DNA of 64,000 nucleotides from Solibacteraceae bacterium (GTDB lineage Bacteria > Acidobacteriota > Terriglobia > Bryobacterales > Bryobacteraceae), in the NCBI GenBank assembly GCA_026984795.1, contig JALSRK010000031.1:124001-188000 (forward strand). Direction: 5' to 3'. The notes beneath the pieces were generated by a model. It worked only from the letters and a program-made list of their open reading frames with translations. It searched no databases and was not told the DNA's origin. Below, one piece after another: positions 7,568 to 15,705 of the stretch (position 1 is the first letter of the stretch; every line of letters begins with the position of its first letter). The translations under genes were made by a program, and so were the position numbers.

Positions 7568-8986
7568 CTAAATGCGCCGGAGCTTGGGCTCGGAGAGTTC
7601 GTCGATGTTGACCAATTCCGTAGGGTAGTTGCCGGTGTAGCAGGCGTAGCAGTGTTCCTGCTTTTCGTCGTCGTCCACCGCTTTGCGCAGGGCCGAGAGC
7701 GAGAGGTAGCCCAGGCTGTCGGCCTCGACGTAGCGGCAGATGTCCTCAACGGAGTTGTTGGCGGCGATCAGCTCGCGCTTGCGCGGGGTATCGACGCCGT
7801 AGTAGCAGGGCGAAACCGTAGGCGGGCAGGAGATGCGCAGGTGAACCTCCTTAGCGCCGGCCCCGCGCACCATGCGGACGATCTTGCGGCTGGTGGTGCC
7901 CCGGACGATGGAGTCGTCCACCAGGACCACGCGCTTGCCGGCCAGCAGCTCCCGCACCGGGTTCAGCTTCAGGCGCACGCCGAAGTCGCGGATCGCCTGG
8001 GACGGCTCGATGAAGGTCCGGCCCACGTAGTGGTTGCGGATCAGCGCCTGGCGGAAGGGGATGCCGGACTCGTCGGCGTAACCCAGCGCCGCCGGCACAC
8101 CGGAATCCGGCACCGGGACCACGATGTCGGCGTCCACCGGGTGCTCGAGCGCCAGCAGCCGGCCCATCAGCTCGCGCGAGAGCTGGACGGACTTGCCGAA
8201 GACGATGGAATCCGGCCGCGAGAAGTAGACGTGCTCGAAGACGCAGTGGGCTCGCGGCTTGGGCACCGTGTAGCGCTGCCGGACCATGCCCTCGGGGCCG
8301 ACGATCACCATCTCGCCGGGCTCCACTTCGTTCATGTAGACGGCGCCGATCAGGTCGAAGGCGCAGGTCTCCGAGGCGAAGCAGTAGCACATCTTGCCGC
8401 CGGAAAGCTCCATCAGCCCCATCGACATCGGCCGGAAGCCGTAGGGGTCGCGGGCGACGATGATGCGGTCCCGCGCCAGCAAGACCAGCGAGAAGGCGCC
8501 GTCCAACTGCAACAGCGCCTCGCGCAAAGCTCCGGCGATGTTGCGCTCCCGGGAGTGGGCGATCAGGTGGAGGATCACCTCGGTGTCGCTCGAGGCCTGG
8601 AAGATAGAGCCGTCCTGCTCCAGTTCCCGCCGCACCTCGGAAGCGTTCGTGATGTTGCCGTTGTGGGCCACGGCGATGGGGCCCTTGTTGCACATCACGT
8701 AGAAGGGCTGGGCGTTGCCGAGCACCGTGTCGCCGGCGGTGGAATAGCGGGTGTGCCCGATGGCCATGTGCCCGGGCAGCCGGCCGACGACTTCCGGCGT
8801 GAAGATGTCCGCCACCAGCCCCATGGCCTTGTGGCAGCGGATCTCCCGGCCGTCGGAGGTGGCGATGCCGGCGCTCTCCTGGCCCCGGTGCTGGAGCGCG
8901 TGCAGGCTCAGGTAGGCGAGGTTGGCCGCCTCAGGATGGCCGTGAATGGCGACGACGCCGCATTCTTCACGAAACCCGTCGAACAT
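7568..8986 (-). CDS. purF: amidophosphoribosyltransferase
   Basis: 472 residues. It catalyses the first committed step of purine synthesis, PRPP + glutamine to phosphoribosylamine. The start MFDGFREEC leaves an eight-residue propeptide before the nucleophilic Cys, as in the Bacillus-type enzyme. The class II amidotransferase domain (to about residue 230) is followed by a phosphoribosyltransferase domain with the PRPP motif [14 protein letters not shown]. Cysteines in ETCAFD, PCYYG and CYACYTG match the positions that bind the 4Fe-4S cluster of the oxygen-sensitive B. subtilis enzyme. The frame upstream to 9082 lacks family similarity. Confidence 0.96.
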   Translation of the reverse strand: MFDGFREECGVVAIHGHPEAANLAYLSLHALQHRGQESAGIATSDGREIRCHKAMGLVADIFTPEVVGRLPGHMAIGHTRYSTAGDTVLGNAQPFYVMCNKGPIAVAHNGNITNASEVRRELEQDGSIFQASSDTEVILHLIAHSRERNIAGALREALLQLDGAFSLVLLARDRIIVARDPYGFRPMSMGLMELSGGKMCYCFASETCAFDLIGAVYMNEVEPGEMVIVGPEGMVRQRYTVPKPRAHCVFEHVYFSRPDSIVFGKSVQLSRELMGRLLALEHPVDADIVVPVPDSGVPAALGYADESGIPFRQALIRNHYVGRTFIEPSQAIRDFGVRLKLNPVRELLAGKRVVLVDDSIVRGTTSRKIVRMVRGAGAKEVHLRISCPPTVSPCYYGVDTPRKRELIAANNSVEDICRYVEADSLGYLSLSALRKAVDDDEKQEHCYACYTGNYPTELVNIDELSEPKLRRI

Positions 8987-9088
8987 GGCTCCTCCACGCC
9001 CCCTGCCACTTAGATTTGACGTCTCCCGCCCCCGAAAGGGCGTCGAAAAAACCGGCTCTCGCTGGCAAGGCCCGTTCTCCAACCTCCG

Positions 9089-11320
9089 TTACACGGCCAC
9101 ATGGGCGCCCAACTTCGAAGGCAGCGCCTCTTCCCACTGCTCCCGCAAACGCCGGACGTCCTGGTCGATGAGCCGGACGCCGCGGTTCTCGATGGTGAGC
9201 CGCCCCGCGACCGTCGCGCCGATCACCGGCGCCGGCACACCATGCTTTTCGGCAATCCGGCGCACTTCGTCCACCTGAGCCGTGGAAACGAGGACGCGCG
9301 AGGGCCCCTCGTGGAACAGCAGCAGCTCCGGCCGCAGCGGCGAATCCAACCGGATCTCGGCGCCGGCGGCCGACGGCCCGAAGGAGCACTCGGCCAGCGC
9401 CATCGCCAGACCGCCGCCGCTCAAATCGTGGGCCGACTCCGCCAGGCCCGTGCGGACGATCTCCCGCACCGCCGCCTGGACGCGCCTCTCGAACTCCATG
9501 TTGAGCGCCGGCGGCAGGCCCCAGAGCTTCTTCAGCACCGCCTTGGCGTACTGGGTGCCGCCGAACCGCGTCTCGTCGGCTTCGCCGAGGCCGCCGACGA
9601 GCACCACGCTGAGGCCCGCCTCGGGAAACTCGGTAGCCACCGGCAGCCCCGTCTCCATGAGCCCGACGATGCCCACCACCGGCGACGGGCGGATCGGCTC
9701 ACCCAAAGTCTCGTTGTAGAGGCTCACATTGCCGCCGGTGATCGGCGTCTCGAAGAAGCGGCAGGCCTCGCCGAGCCCCTCGATGGACTCGACCAACTGG
9801 GCCATGATCTCCGGCCGCTCCGGGTTGCCGAAGTTCAGGTTGTTGGTGGCCGCCACCGGCAGCGCCCCCACGGTGGCGAGATTGCGGCAGCACTCGGCGA
9901 CGATCAGCTTCGCTCCTTCCCGCGGATCAAGGTAGCAGTAGCGCTCGTTGCCGTCGAGGGACATGGCGATGGAGACGCCGGCCTCCTTGATCCGGATCAC
10001 CGCCGCGTCGCCGCCCGGGCCGCGCACGGTGTTGGTGCGGACCATGTAGTCGTACTGCTCCCAGATCCACCGCTTCGAGCAGAGGTCGCCCGAGGTGGCC
10101 AGCGTGACGAGGTCGGCGTCTAGATCCTGGCTCGAGAACTCCGGCGCCTCCATGGGCGCGGTGCGGTAGGGCGGCACATCGTGGGGGCGGTCGTAGAGGG
10201 GGGCTTCGTCGGCCAGCGCGCGGCTGGGAATCTCGGCCACCACCTTGCCGTGGTCCTTCACCCGCAACATGCCGTCGCCGGTGACATGGCCGATGGCGAC
10301 GGCGTCGAGGCCCCACTTCTTGAAGACGTCGAAGACCTCCTGCTCCCGGCCCTTCTCGACCACCAGCAGCATGCGTTCCTGGGACTCGGAGAGCATGATC
10401 TCGTAGGGCGTCATGCCCGTCTCGCGCTGCGGCACATACTGGAGGTCTATCTCCACGCCGGTGCCGCCGCGGCTGCCCATCTCGCAGGTGGAACACGTGA
10501 GCCCAGCCGCGCCCATGTCCTGGATGCCGACGATGGCGCCGGTCTTCATCGCCTCCAGGCAGGCCTCGAGCAGCAGCTTTTCGAGGAACGGGTCGCCCAC
10601 CTGAACGTTCGGCCGCTTCTGTTTGGAGTCCTCGGTGAACTCGGCCGAGGCCATCGAAGCGCCGTGGATGCCGTCGCGGCCCGTCTTCGCCCCGACGTAG
10701 ATCACCGGGTTTCCCAGGCCGCAGGCCCGCGCCAGGAAGATCTCGTCCTGCTTGAAGACGCCCAGGGCGAAGACGTTCACCAGCGGGTTGCCGTTGTAGC
10801 ACTCGTCGAAGACCGTCTCGCCGCCGACGGTGGGCACGCCGAAGCAGTTGCCGTAGTGGGCGATGCCGCCGACCACGCCCTCGAGGATGCGGCGGTTCCG
10901 CGGGCCGGCTTCGGGATCGTCCAGCGGGCCGAACCGCAGGGCGTCCATCACCGCGATGGGCCGGGCGCCCATGGTGAAGATGTCCCGCAGGATGCCGCCG
11001 ACGCCGGTGGCCGCCCCTTGGAACGGCTCGATGAAGCTGGGGTGGTTGTGGGACTCGATCTTGAAGGCGACGGCCCAGCCGCCGCCGATGTCGATCACCC
11101 CGGCGTTCTCGCCCGGGCCCTGCAAGACGCGCGGCCCGCTGGTAGGCAGCTTCTTCAGATGCAGGCGCGAGCTCTTGTAGGAGCAGTGCTCGCTCCACAT
11201 CACGCTGAAGATGCCCAGCTCGGTAAGCGTGGGCTCGCGGCCCAACAGGGCGACGATGCGCTCGTACTCTTCGGGCGTGAGCTGGTGCGCCTCGATGATC
11301 TCCGGGGTGATTTCGCTCAT
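9089..11320 (-). CDS. purL: phosphoribosylformylglycinamidine synthase, PurL subunit (small type)
   Basis: 743 residues, the length of the small PurL that works as a PurL-PurQ-PurS complex converting FGAR to FGAM with ATP and glutamine. The N-terminus [22 protein letters not shown], then [20 protein letters not shown] and [10 protein letters not shown], are typical. The second half repeats the AIRS-like ATP-binding fold ([19 protein letters not shown]). The frame is open upstream to 11995 inside purQ, but the ATG at 11320 overlaps the purQ stop by four bases and gives the proper N-terminus. Confidence 0.96.
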   Translation of the reverse strand: MSEITPEIIEAHQLTPEEYERIVALLGREPTLTELGIFSVMWSEHCSYKSSRLHLKKLPTSGPRVLQGPGENAGVIDIGGGWAVAFKIESHNHPSFIEPFQGAATGVGGILRDIFTMGARPIAVMDALRFGPLDDPEAGPRNRRILEGVVGGIAHYGNCFGVPTVGGETVFDECYNGNPLVNVFALGVFKQDEIFLARACGLGNPVIYVGAKTGRDGIHGASMASAEFTEDSKQKRPNVQVGDPFLEKLLLEACLEAMKTGAIVGIQDMGAAGLTCSTCEMGSRGGTGVEIDLQYVPQRETGMTPYEIMLSESQERMLLVVEKGREQEVFDVFKKWGLDAVAIGHVTGDGMLRVKDHGKVVAEIPSRALADEAPLYDRPHDVPPYRTAPMEAPEFSSQDLDADLVTLATSGDLCSKRWIWEQYDYMVRTNTVRGPGGDAAVIRIKEAGVSIAMSLDGNERYCYLDPREGAKLIVAECCRNLATVGALPVAATNNLNFGNPERPEIMAQLVESIEGLGEACRFFETPITGGNVSLYNETLGEPIRPSPVVGIVGLMETGLPVATEFPEAGLSVVLVGGLGEADETRFGGTQYAKAVLKKLWGLPPALNMEFERRVQAAVREIVRTGLAESAHDLSGGGLAMALAECSFGPSAAGAEIRLDSPLRPELLLFHEGPSRVLVSTAQVDEVRRIAEKHGVPAPVIGATVAGRLTIENRGVRLIDQDVRRLREQWEEALPSKLGAHVAV

Positions 11321-11988
11321 GGTTGCGTGGCCATGGCGGCGACCATGGACCGGAAGATGGCCAGACCGTCGGTCGAGCCCATCAAGGGATCCGTCGCCCG
11401 CTCCGGGTGCGGCATCATGCCCAACACGTTGCGCCCGCGGTTCAGGATGCCGGCGATCGAGCGCTGCGAGCCATTGACATTCTCCAGGTAACGGAAGGCC
11501 ACGCGGTCCTCGGCCTCGAGCTCGTCCAGAGTGCGCTCGTCGGCGACATAGCAGCCCTCCCCGTGGGCGATGGGCAGCCGCAGCACCTGGCCTTTCTCGG
11601 CGGCGGAGGTGAACGGCGAGTTCGTGGTCTCCACCCGGAGCGGAACGTGCCGGCAGATGAACTTCAGATTGCGGTTGCGTACCAAGGCCCCGGGCAGCAG
11701 GCCGGATTCCACCAGGATCTGGAACCCGTTGCAGATGCCGAGCACGAGGCCGCCCTCGGCGGCGAACTTCTTCACCGCGGACATCACCGGGGAGAACTTG
11801 GCGATCGCCCCGCAGCGGAGATAGTCGCCGTAGGAGAAGCCGCCGGGCAAGATCACCGCATCGACGTCGCCGAGATGGGGATCGTCGTGCCAGAGAAACA
11901 CGGCTTGCTCCCCCAGGTTGGCGGTGACGGAGTACCAGGCGTCGTGATCGCAGTTGCTCCCGGGGAAGACGACGACACCGAACTTCAT
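11317..11988 (-). CDS. purQ: phosphoribosylformylglycinamidine synthase, glutamine amidotransferase subunit
   Basis: 223 residues, class I glutamine amidotransferase. The N-terminal block [26 protein letters not shown] and the nucleophile elbow LGICNGFQ are those of PurQ, and the catalytic His/Glu sit in MPHPERA near residue 200. It supplies ammonia to PurL. Its stop overlaps the purL start (11317-11320), so the two are coupled. No purS gene is found in the roughly 220 bases upstream or between the other genes. Confidence 0.96.
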   Translation of the reverse strand: MKFGVVVFPGSNCDHDAWYSVTANLGEQAVFLWHDDPHLGDVDAVILPGGFSYGDYLRCGAIAKFSPVMSAVKKFAAEGGLVLGICNGFQILVESGLLPGALVRNRNLKFICRHVPLRVETTNSPFTSAAEKGQVLRLPIAHGEGCYVADERTLDELEAEDRVAFRYLENVNGSQRSIAGILNRGRNVLGMMPHPERATDPLMGSTDGLAIFRSMVAAMATQP

Positions 11989-12150
11989 GGGGCAATTTCA
12001 GTGTAGCAAATCCGCTTCAGCGGGCCGTTTCCCGCTCCCGGGCGGGGGCGCGGCGAAAGCCGCGGGATTCCGGCAAGGAAGGCCGCGGAGCGCCGTAAGA
12101 ATCCACGGGGCGCGACACCCCTTGCAGGATGGCCTGAGAGGGAGAAAGAG

Positions 12151-12192
12151 TTGCGCCTGTTATATCGAAGTGATATCATCTAGATATCGAAG
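12151..12192 (+). promoter_or_regulatory. promoter with three 11-bp direct repeats, candidate RHH operator
   Basis: A -35-like TTGCGC (12151-12156) and a -10-like TATCAT (12174-12179) are separated by 17 bases. Overlapping the -10 and the region after it are three copies of an ATATC-cored unit starting at 12162, 12173 and 12184, exactly 11 bases apart. The first and third share nine bases (ATATCGAAG). Direct repeats spaced by one helical turn are typical sites for ribbon-helix-helix repressors, and the second gene downstream encodes one. A ribosome site (AAGGAGG) follows before the ATG at 12211. Confidence 0.6.
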
Positions 12193-12210
12193 AAGGGCAA
12201 GGAGGTTCTC

Positions 12211-13089
12211 ATGATCAAAGAAAAGCAGCGCTCAGCGATTCCCGGCATCCCGGTCCTCTTGCTGTTGCTCGCCTTCATGGTGTTGGACATCGTGAGCTTC
12301 GTCAACATGATCCGCATTCAGCCCGAGGGCCTGGCGATCGCGATCATCGCCCGGATCGTGCTCCTGGTGGCGGCCATCATCATGCTGGCCGGCCTGTTCA
12401 CCGTCCAGCCGAACCAGGGCGTGGTGTTGACGCTGTTCGGAAAGTACGTAGGCACGGTGCGCCGGACCGGTCTGCGATGGGCCAATCCCTTCTACTCGAA
12501 GCAGAGGATCTCGCTGCGGGTCCGGAACTTCGAGACCAGCAAGATGAAGGTGAACGACCGCGATGGCAACCCGATCGAGATCGCCGCGGTGGTGGTCTGG
12601 AAGGTGGTGGACACAGCCGAGGCCGCCTTCCAGGTAGACGACTACGAGAACTACGTCCAGGTGCAGAGCGAGGCCGCGGTGCGGAACATGGCCACGGCCT
12701 ATCCCTACGACACTCACGAAGAGCACCAGCTCTCGCTGCGGGGCAGCACGCAGCAGATCGCCGAGCATCTGCAGAAGGAGGTCCAGGACCGGCTGATGGT
12801 TGCCGGCGTCGAGGTGATCGAGGCGCGGATCAGCCACCTGGCCTACGCCCCGGAGATCGCCGCGGCGATGCTGCAGCGGCAACAGGCGGCGGCCATCATC
12901 GCGGCCCGGCAGAAGATCGTCGAAGGGGCCGTGGGCATGGTGGAGATGGCGCTCGAGAAGCTGAAGCAGAGCAGCGTGGTGGAGCTGGACCCCGAGCAGC
13001 GGGCGGCGATGGTCAGCAACTTGCTAGTGGTGCTCTGCGGCGAGCGGGCGACCCAGCCGGTGGTGAACACCGGGACCATTTATCAATAG
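12211..13089 (+). CDS. SPFH/Band 7 domain membrane protein (stomatin-like)
   Basis: 292 residues. Two hydrophobic segments at the N-terminus (about residues 10-35 and 43-65) anchor it in the membrane; then comes the stomatin-type entry [20 protein letters not shown] and the SPFH domain (about 70-230), ending in an Ala/Gln-rich helix ([20 protein letters not shown]) that oligomerises in this family. Such proteins form large membrane assemblies tied to membrane microdomains or protease control. No NfeD partner is adjacent. Instead the next gene, 60 bases downstream on the same strand, encodes a ribbon-helix-helix protein, so the pair is probably one transcription unit controlled by the upstream repeats. 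Confidence 0.92.
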   Translation: MIKEKQRSAIPGIPVLLLLLAFMVLDIVSFVNMIRIQPEGLAIAIIARIVLLVAAIIMLAGLFTVQPNQGVVLTLFGKYVGTVRRTGLRWANPFYSKQRISLRVRNFETSKMKVNDRDGNPIEIAAVVVWKVVDTAEAAFQVDDYENYVQVQSEAAVRNMATAYPYDTHEEHQLSLRGSTQQIAEHLQKEVQDRLMVAGVEVIEARISHLAYAPEIAAAMLQRQQAAAIIAARQKIVEGAVGMVEMALEKLKQSSVVELDPEQRAAMVSNLLVVLCGERATQPVVNTGTIYQ

Positions 13090-13149
13090 GGACCGGCACC
13101 GCCGCGGCAGCGGGGCGCGTTCTGGTGCGAAACGACCGGGAGCTCGGCG

Positions 13150-13353
13150 ATGGGCAAGCGCAAGCCATTCCTGCTGCGGATCGACGAGGAGGTGCTCGAG
13201 GAGCTCAAGAAGTGGGCCGACGACGAGCTGCGCAGCCTCAACGGCCAGATCGAGTTCCTCCTGCGCAGGGCGCTGCGGGAGAGGCGCAGGGGCGGACGCC
13301 GGACGGCGGAAGGCGGTCCGGGCGAAGCCGGTGCGGCGGGCAAGGAAGAATGA
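13150..13353 (+). CDS. Arc-type ribbon-helix-helix DNA-binding protein
   Basis: 67 residues. The first 48 fit an Arc-like ribbon-helix-helix: beta strand KPFLLRI, helix A from DEEVLEELKKWADDE, then the turn RSLNGQIEFLLRRAL as helix B. The C-terminus is a disordered Arg/Gly/Ala tail. It would bind DNA as a dimer of short strands inserted in the major groove. It follows the SPFH gene on the same strand and is the likely reader of the 11-bp repeats at about 12162-12192, giving autoregulation of the pair. That link is inferred from position and repeat spacing. Confidence 0.85.
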   Translation: MGKRKPFLLRIDEEVLEELKKWADDELRSLNGQIEFLLRRALRERRRGGRRTAEGGPGEAGAAGKEE

Positions 13354-13378
13354 GCGCGCCGGAGAGTGGGTCAGCGGC

Positions 13379-14026
13379 TCAGGAGGGCTCGTCGAGGATG
13401 GCCACCGCCCGGACCGGAGGCCCGTCCCGGCCCTCGAGCTTCAGCGGAAAGGCGGCGAGGGTGAAACGCCGGGGCAGCGCGGCCAGGTTCGCCACCGCTT
13501 CGAGCAGCAGGACATCGGCGCCGAGCAGCGCCTGGTGCGCCTCGGCGGGGTCGGCCGCCGGCGAGGGCATGTCCATGCCCAGCAGGCCGATCTTTCTGGC
13601 GGCGATCCAGCGGGCGGCTTCGATGGTGAGCGACGGGTAGCCGTCGAAGAAGGCCGGCGAGCCGAACTGCTCGTGCCAGCCGGTGCGCAGCAGCACGCGG
13701 GCGCCCGGCTCGAAGGCCGAAGCGTGGAGTTGGAGCATCCCAGGGGTGATGACCGCCCCTTTGCCGAGGGCGCCGCCCGGAGCGAGATCGACCAGCGTGG
13801 CCGGACCGTAGAGGCGCTCGAGGGGGATGCGGTCCACCGTGCCGCCGTCGCGGAGGAAGTGGAACGGGGCGTCCAGGTGGGTACCCTGGTGGGAGCCCAT
13901 GGCGAAGCGGGTGAGGTTGTAGCCGTTCTCGGCCAGGGTGGCGAAGGGCCGGATGCGGGGGACCGGGTCGCCGGGAAAAGCGGGCTGGCCGTCGGTGAGC
14001 GGATGGGTCAGGTCGATGAGCTTCAT
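13379..14026 (-). CDS. cyclase / kynurenine-formamidase-like metal hydrolase
   Basis: 215 residues. Contains the defining H-x-G-T-H-x-D-x-P-x-H motif (SHQGTHLDAPFHF, about residues 45-57), which binds zinc or manganese, plus IDLTHPL at the start and a C-terminal segment with a conserved Glu (LLEAVANLAALP). The family includes KynB, isatin hydrolase and polyketide cyclase-like enzymes. No kyn genes are nearby, so the substrate is unknown. The start overlaps the stop of the membrane glycosyltransferase gene by four bases, making it the last gene of the 22.6-13.4 kb minus-strand series. Confidence 0.85.
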   Translation of the reverse strand: MKLIDLTHPLTDGQPAFPGDPVPRIRPFATLAENGYNLTRFAMGSHQGTHLDAPFHFLRDGGTVDRIPLERLYGPATLVDLAPGGALGKGAVITPGMLQLHASAFEPGARVLLRTGWHEQFGSPAFFDGYPSLTIEAARWIAARKIGLLGMDMPSPAADPAEAHQALLGADVLLLEAVANLAALPRRFTLAAFPLKLEGRDGPPVRAVAILDEPS

Positions 14027-15705
14027 TCCCCGCCTCGGTCCTTCCTGAGATCATACACATAGATGGCCCAATCGATGCGGGCATCGGGCCGGCGCTTGCG
14101 CAGCCAGGCGAGCGCCGGCGAGTCCCGATAGACGCCCAGCAGGTTGGTGACGCTGACGGCCACCACGGAGTCGATCTCGCCGATGCGGCAATCTGCGCAG
14201 ACTTCCTCGAGCACCCGGTGCTTGCCCAGGTAGTAGTTGAGGTCCGTGACGCCGAAGTAGCTGACGACGAGGTCGTCGAGGCCCCGGGCGCGCTTCCAGG
14301 CGGCGAGATGCTTCACGGCCTGGCCCCAGTCGATGTTCGAATCAGCCAGGTATCGTGGTCCCGCCGCCGGTCCGCCGGAGACGGTGTTGAAGAACGCCAG
14401 GTGGTGCGGGTGGATGCGGGTAGTCTCGGCGACCTGAAGCCCGAGCAAGAGGGCGGCCAGCACCCAGGCCCGTCCCCGCGCCAGCTTCGCGAAAGCGGCG
14501 CCCGCGGCCGCATACAGGAACGGGTAGACGGGCAGGATGTGCCGCAGGCCGAGGTTCAAATTGCCGGCCATGGCCAGGGCGAAGTACGCCAGCGGCGGGA
14601 TGAGCAGGGCGAACCAGGCGAACGGGACGGCGTCGCGGCGGCGCGCCCGCAACCACGAGAGTCCCAGCCACACGCCCGCTCCGAGAAGCAGCAGAAGCGC
14701 GGTGGGAGTCTTGACGGCGAAGGCGACGGGGAAGTACAGCCAGCGGCCTTCTTTGCTGACCTCGCCCAGCAGGTAGGCCGGATGGCCCCGCTCGATGTGC
14801 GCGGCGACGATGTTCAGCCCCAGCAGGTAAGGGTGCGCCGGCAGGTGCATCGTCTCGCCGGCCCAGCGCAGCGTGCGGCTCACGAGGTTCTGCTGGCGGG
14901 CGTAGACCGCCAAGGGGGCCGCCTCGCCCCGGACGATGGTGCGCCAGGTGGCCGGGCCGTAGGCGGCGGCCAGCGTAACCAGCGCCAGCGCCGCGGCAGC
15001 GAGGTGGGTTCCGGCGAAACTCCGCCAGCTAAAGCGCTCCGGGCGTCTCTTCCAGTAGGCGAGCGAGAGCGCGGGCAGCAGGCCGAGGAGAAAGAGCGTC
15101 GAGAACTTCGCCGTGAGCGCCAGGCCCACCGCCAGACCGGCCAGCGCCAACGCGCCCCGGCCGCGGCGCTCGAGCCACCGCTCCCAGGCGGCTACCGCCA
15201 GGAAGACGGTGAAGGCCGCGGCGACGTCGCTCGCCACATAGTGGCCGTGGGCGATGAAGTTCGGATCCGTGGTGTAAAAGAAGAGCGCCGCGAGCCCGGC
15301 CACGGGTCCGAAGCGCCGCTTCGCCCACAGCGCCAGCACGGCGCCCAGCAGCAGCGCCAGCCCGATCATCGGCAGCCGCGCCAGCAGGAGCATCGTGTCC
15401 GGCGGCGCTTCGTTGCGGTAGAGAAACACCGCGCCGAAGAGCACCGCGTCGCCCTTCCGCCAGCTCTCATGCTCCAGGGGGAGCCGCAGGTCGAGCGCCA
15501 GCAGCGGCAGGGCCGCAAGATATTTCGCCAGCGGGGGGTGCTCGCGGTTCAGGCGGTGGGCGCCCAGGACAAGGTCCGTATAGCCGGAGACCAGGTGCAC
15601 GCCCTCGTCCCAAGTCTGGTTCTCGCCCAGGGCCGCGGTCACCATCGCCACGCCCATGGCGGCGAGCAGCAGGGCGGCGGCGATCCACCAGGCCTTTCCG
15701 TTCAT
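14023..15705 (-). CDS. GT39/PMT-like polytopic membrane glycosyltransferase
   Basis: 560 residues with about ten or more hydrophobic segments. The first extracytoplasmic loop carries the acidic pair in NQTWDEGVH (about residues 30-38), the catalytic position in protein-mannosyltransferase/ArnT-like enzymes that use polyprenyl-phosphate sugars. A second loop with EHPPLAKYLAALP is also typical. The C-terminal about 130 residues lie outside the membrane and contain SNIDWGQAVK. It probably transfers a sugar to lipid, protein or polysaccharide on the periplasmic side; the acceptor is unknown. Start at 15705 overlaps the stop of the upstream gene (ATGA). Confidence 0.82.
   Translation of the reverse strand: MNGKAWWIAAALLLAAMGVAMVTAALGENQTWDEGVHLVSGYTDLVLGAHRLNREHPPLAKYLAALPLLALDLRLPLEHESWRKGDAVLFGAVFLYRNEAPPDTMLLLARLPMIGLALLLGAVLALWAKRRFGPVAGLAALFFYTTDPNFIAHGHYVASDVAAAFTVFLAVAAWERWLERRGRGALALAGLAVGLALTAKFSTLFLLGLLPALSLAYWKRRPERFSWRSFAGTHLAAAALALVTLAAAYGPATWRTIVRGEAAPLAVYARQQNLVSRTLRWAGETMHLPAHPYLLGLNIVAAHIERGHPAYLLGEVSKEGRWLYFPVAFAVKTPTALLLLLGAGVWLGLSWLRARRRDAVPFAWFALLIPPLAYFALAMAGNLNLGLRHILPVYPFLYAAAGAAFAKLARGRAWVLAALLLGLQVAETTRIHPHHLAFFNTVSGGPAAGPRYLADSNIDWGQAVKHLAAWKRARGLDDLVVSYFGVTDLNYYLGKHRVLEEVCADCRIGEIDSVVAVSVTNLLGVYRDSPALAWLRKRRPDARIDWAIYVYDLRKDRGGE

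Noticed and set aside
7490-9013. 507-codon plus-strand frame opposite purF
   Set aside because: Mirror of the purF codon pattern, composition rich in Val/Ala/Asp/His/Gly without domains; purF on the other strand is certain.
9089-11995. A single 968-codon reading of the purL frame through purQ
   Set aside because: The upstream part lies inside purQ in another frame; the ATG at 11320 overlaps the purQ stop and gives the true PurL N-terminus.
11985-12179. 64-codon frame just upstream of purQ as a possible purS
   Set aside because: Sequence is Arg/Pro rich and has none of the PurS pattern; it looks non-coding.
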